Assembly: GCF_028463845.1 (NCBI RefSeq)
Contig: NZ_CP116805.1
Coordinates: 1,922,001-1,986,000, forward strand
Direction: 5' to 3'
DNA from: Gimibacter soli
GTDB taxonomy: Bacteria; Pseudomonadota; Alphaproteobacteria; Sphingomonadales; Kordiimonadaceae
Length of the DNA stretch: 64,000 nt
Below the pieces are notes generated by a model. That model saw only the letters and a program-made list of their open reading frames with translations. It did no database searches and had not been told where the DNA came from. The first letter of the stretch is position 1, and every line of letters starts with the position of its first letter. Shown here piece by piece: positions 61,823 to 64,000 of the stretch. A program made the translations under genes and the position numbers.

Positions 61823-62965
61823 ATGTCGTTAGACGAAATCAACGCGGGGTCGCCGGGCGCCGATGGGGAAATGACTCCACCGCGCAGCACCGAGCGTTCA
61901 CCAGCCCGGGCCGATGGTCCGGGATCGCGCACCAGCCGCCCTCAGGCGCGGCCCGTGTATAGCGCGATCGACCTTGGCACCAACAATTGCCGTCTCCTGA
62001 TCGCCCGACCGACCGCCGGTGGCTTCCGTGTCATCGATGCCTTTTCGCGCATCGTGCGGCTCGGCGAAGGCGTTGCGCAAACCCGTCGCCTTTCCGACGA
62101 CGCGATGAACCGTACCATCGAAGCCCTGAAGGTCTGCGCCGACAAGATCGACCGGCGCGGCGTCACCTGCATGCGCCATGTGGCGACCGAAGCCTGCCGC
62201 ATGGCCGAGAACAGCGACGAGTTTCTGGCGCGGGTGCGCGAAGAAACCGGCATCAATCTGGATATCATCAGCGCGGGCGAGGAAGCGCGGCTTGCTGTCA
62301 TGGGCTGCCAGTCGTTGATTGCCCCCGGCAACCGGCATGCGCTGGTGTTCGATATCGGCGGCGGCTCCACCGAGCTGATCTGGGTGAAGGTGCTGCCTGA
62401 GCGCCGCACCGAGATCCAGGGCTGGATGTCGATCCCGTGGGGTGTGGTCTCGCTGACCGAAGCCTTCGGCGCCTCCGGTGCTACGGTGGGGATCGATAAA
62501 TATCACCGCATGGTATCGACCGTGCGCGATCACCTGCAGGCGTTCGAGGACGCACATCAGCTGTCGAAGGTCGTCAAGCGCAAGCGGGTCCAGTTCCTGG
62601 GCACGTCGGGCACGGTGACGACGCTCGCGAGCCTGCATCTGAAACTGCCGCGATACAGCCGGGACCGTGTGGACGGCGCCTGGATGAAATCGTCGGAAAT
62701 TGCCCGTCTTTCCTACAGTGTCGCCATGATGTCGCATGAGGAACGGGCAGCCGAGCCCTGCATCGGGCACGAACGCGCCGACCTTGTGGTGGCGGGTTGC
62801 GCCATCCTCGATGCGATCCTCGGCATGTGGAATGTACAAAGCCTGCGCGTGGCCGACCGTGGCATCCGCGAAGGCATCCTGCGCGGCCTGATGTCGCCCG
62901 AACGCTCGCTGCCCCAACAGGCGCGGCGCGGTTATCGGGGCGGGCGGCAGCAGGGCCAGCGATGA
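61823..62965 (+). CDS. ppx: Exopolyphosphatase / pppGpp phosphatase family protein
   Basis: A 380-residue member of the sugar kinase/Hsp70-like Ppx-GppA superfamily. The phosphate-binding loops are visible: AIDLGTNNCRLLIA and FDIGGGSTELIWV, with SAGEEARLAVMGCQSL between. It degrades polyphosphate or pppGpp. The short length lacks the C-terminal HD domain of E. coli Ppx. The first 50 residues are a charged low-complexity tail, so a later start is conceivable; the ATG at 61823 has a weak ribosome site. rlmE follows 16 bases later, a pairing common in alphaproteobacteria. Confidence 0.9.
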   Translation: MSLDEINAGSPGADGEMTPPRSTERSPARADGPGSRTSRPQARPVYSAIDLGTNNCRLLIARPTAGGFRVIDAFSRIVRLGEGVAQTRRLSDDAMNRTIEALKVCADKIDRRGVTCMRHVATEACRMAENSDEFLARVREETGINLDIISAGEEARLAVMGCQSLIAPGNRHALVFDIGGGSTELIWVKVLPERRTEIQGWMSIPWGVVSLTEAFGASGATVGIDKYHRMVSTVRDHLQAFEDAHQLSKVVKRKRVQFLGTSGTVTTLASLHLKLPRYSRDRVDGAWMKSSEIARLSYSVAMMSHEERAAEPCIGHERADLVVAGCAILDAILGMWNVQSLRVADRGIREGILRGLMSPERSLPQQARRGYRGGRQQGQR

Positions 62966-62981
62966 GTGAAGGACAGGACTG

Positions 62982-64000
<1,019 letters not shown>

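Overview
The window is about 60% GC and is chromosomal DNA from an alphaproteobacterium. The evidence is a CckA-type cell-cycle kinase directly behind flhB, GTTC-N7-GTTC (alphaproteobacterial-type) LexA boxes, a fused 2-oxoacid:ferredoxin oxidoreductase, and a TonB receptor and phasin typical of aerobic, often marine, members. A Kordiimonadales-like lineage fits the gene content, but I cannot prove it from sequence alone. I see no rRNA, tRNA, CRISPR array, prophage or insertion sequence. The layout is that of a stable core chromosome.

Bases 1-16,700 are dominated by amino-acid catabolism. A partial phenylalanine hydroxylase, a periplasmic binding protein and a small secreted NTF2-like protein come first. 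A four-gene detoxification-type operon follows (TetR, AHSA1-like, VOC, GST), with its promoter apparently controlled by its own TetR protein. Next are leucine dehydrogenase and a fused indolepyruvate/branched-chain 2-oxoacid ferredoxin oxidoreductase, then mscL, then the liu block (isovaleryl-CoA dehydrogenase, both methylcrotonyl-CoA carboxylase subunits, methylglutaconyl-CoA hydratase) with a divergent LysR gene. Together these encode most of leucine breakdown; HMG-CoA lyase is not in the window.

Bases 16,700-36,300 hold an RND efflux pair, a group III truncated haemoglobin with an NsrR-like operator, threonine ammonia-lyase, a TonB receptor/acyl-CoA ligase/hydrolase operon facing a TetR regulator, a DPP-IV-type peptidase, a phasin, release factor 3, a VOC protein, a chromate transporter and an SMP-30-like protein.

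Bases 36,300-43,800 are a flagellar export cluster: an FlhB-C-like protein, fliO and fliP on the minus strand, facing flgB, flgC, fliE, fliQ, fliR and flhB, which run into cckA. Then come recA, alaS, a TorT-like sensor protein, icd, a LOG-family protein, a LysM protein, psd-pssA, a second RND efflux operon with a PadR regulator, a SPOR lipoprotein, ppx/gppA, rlmE and the start of guaB.

The most interesting locus is 61,190-61,680. An unlisted 53-codon gene on the minus strand encodes a single-span membrane peptide. Its promoter is flanked by two perfect LexA boxes. A structured, terminator-ended RNA candidate converges on it from the opposite strand. The arrangement recalls SOS-induced membrane peptides such as SidA and TisB, and possibly a type I toxin-antitoxin pair.
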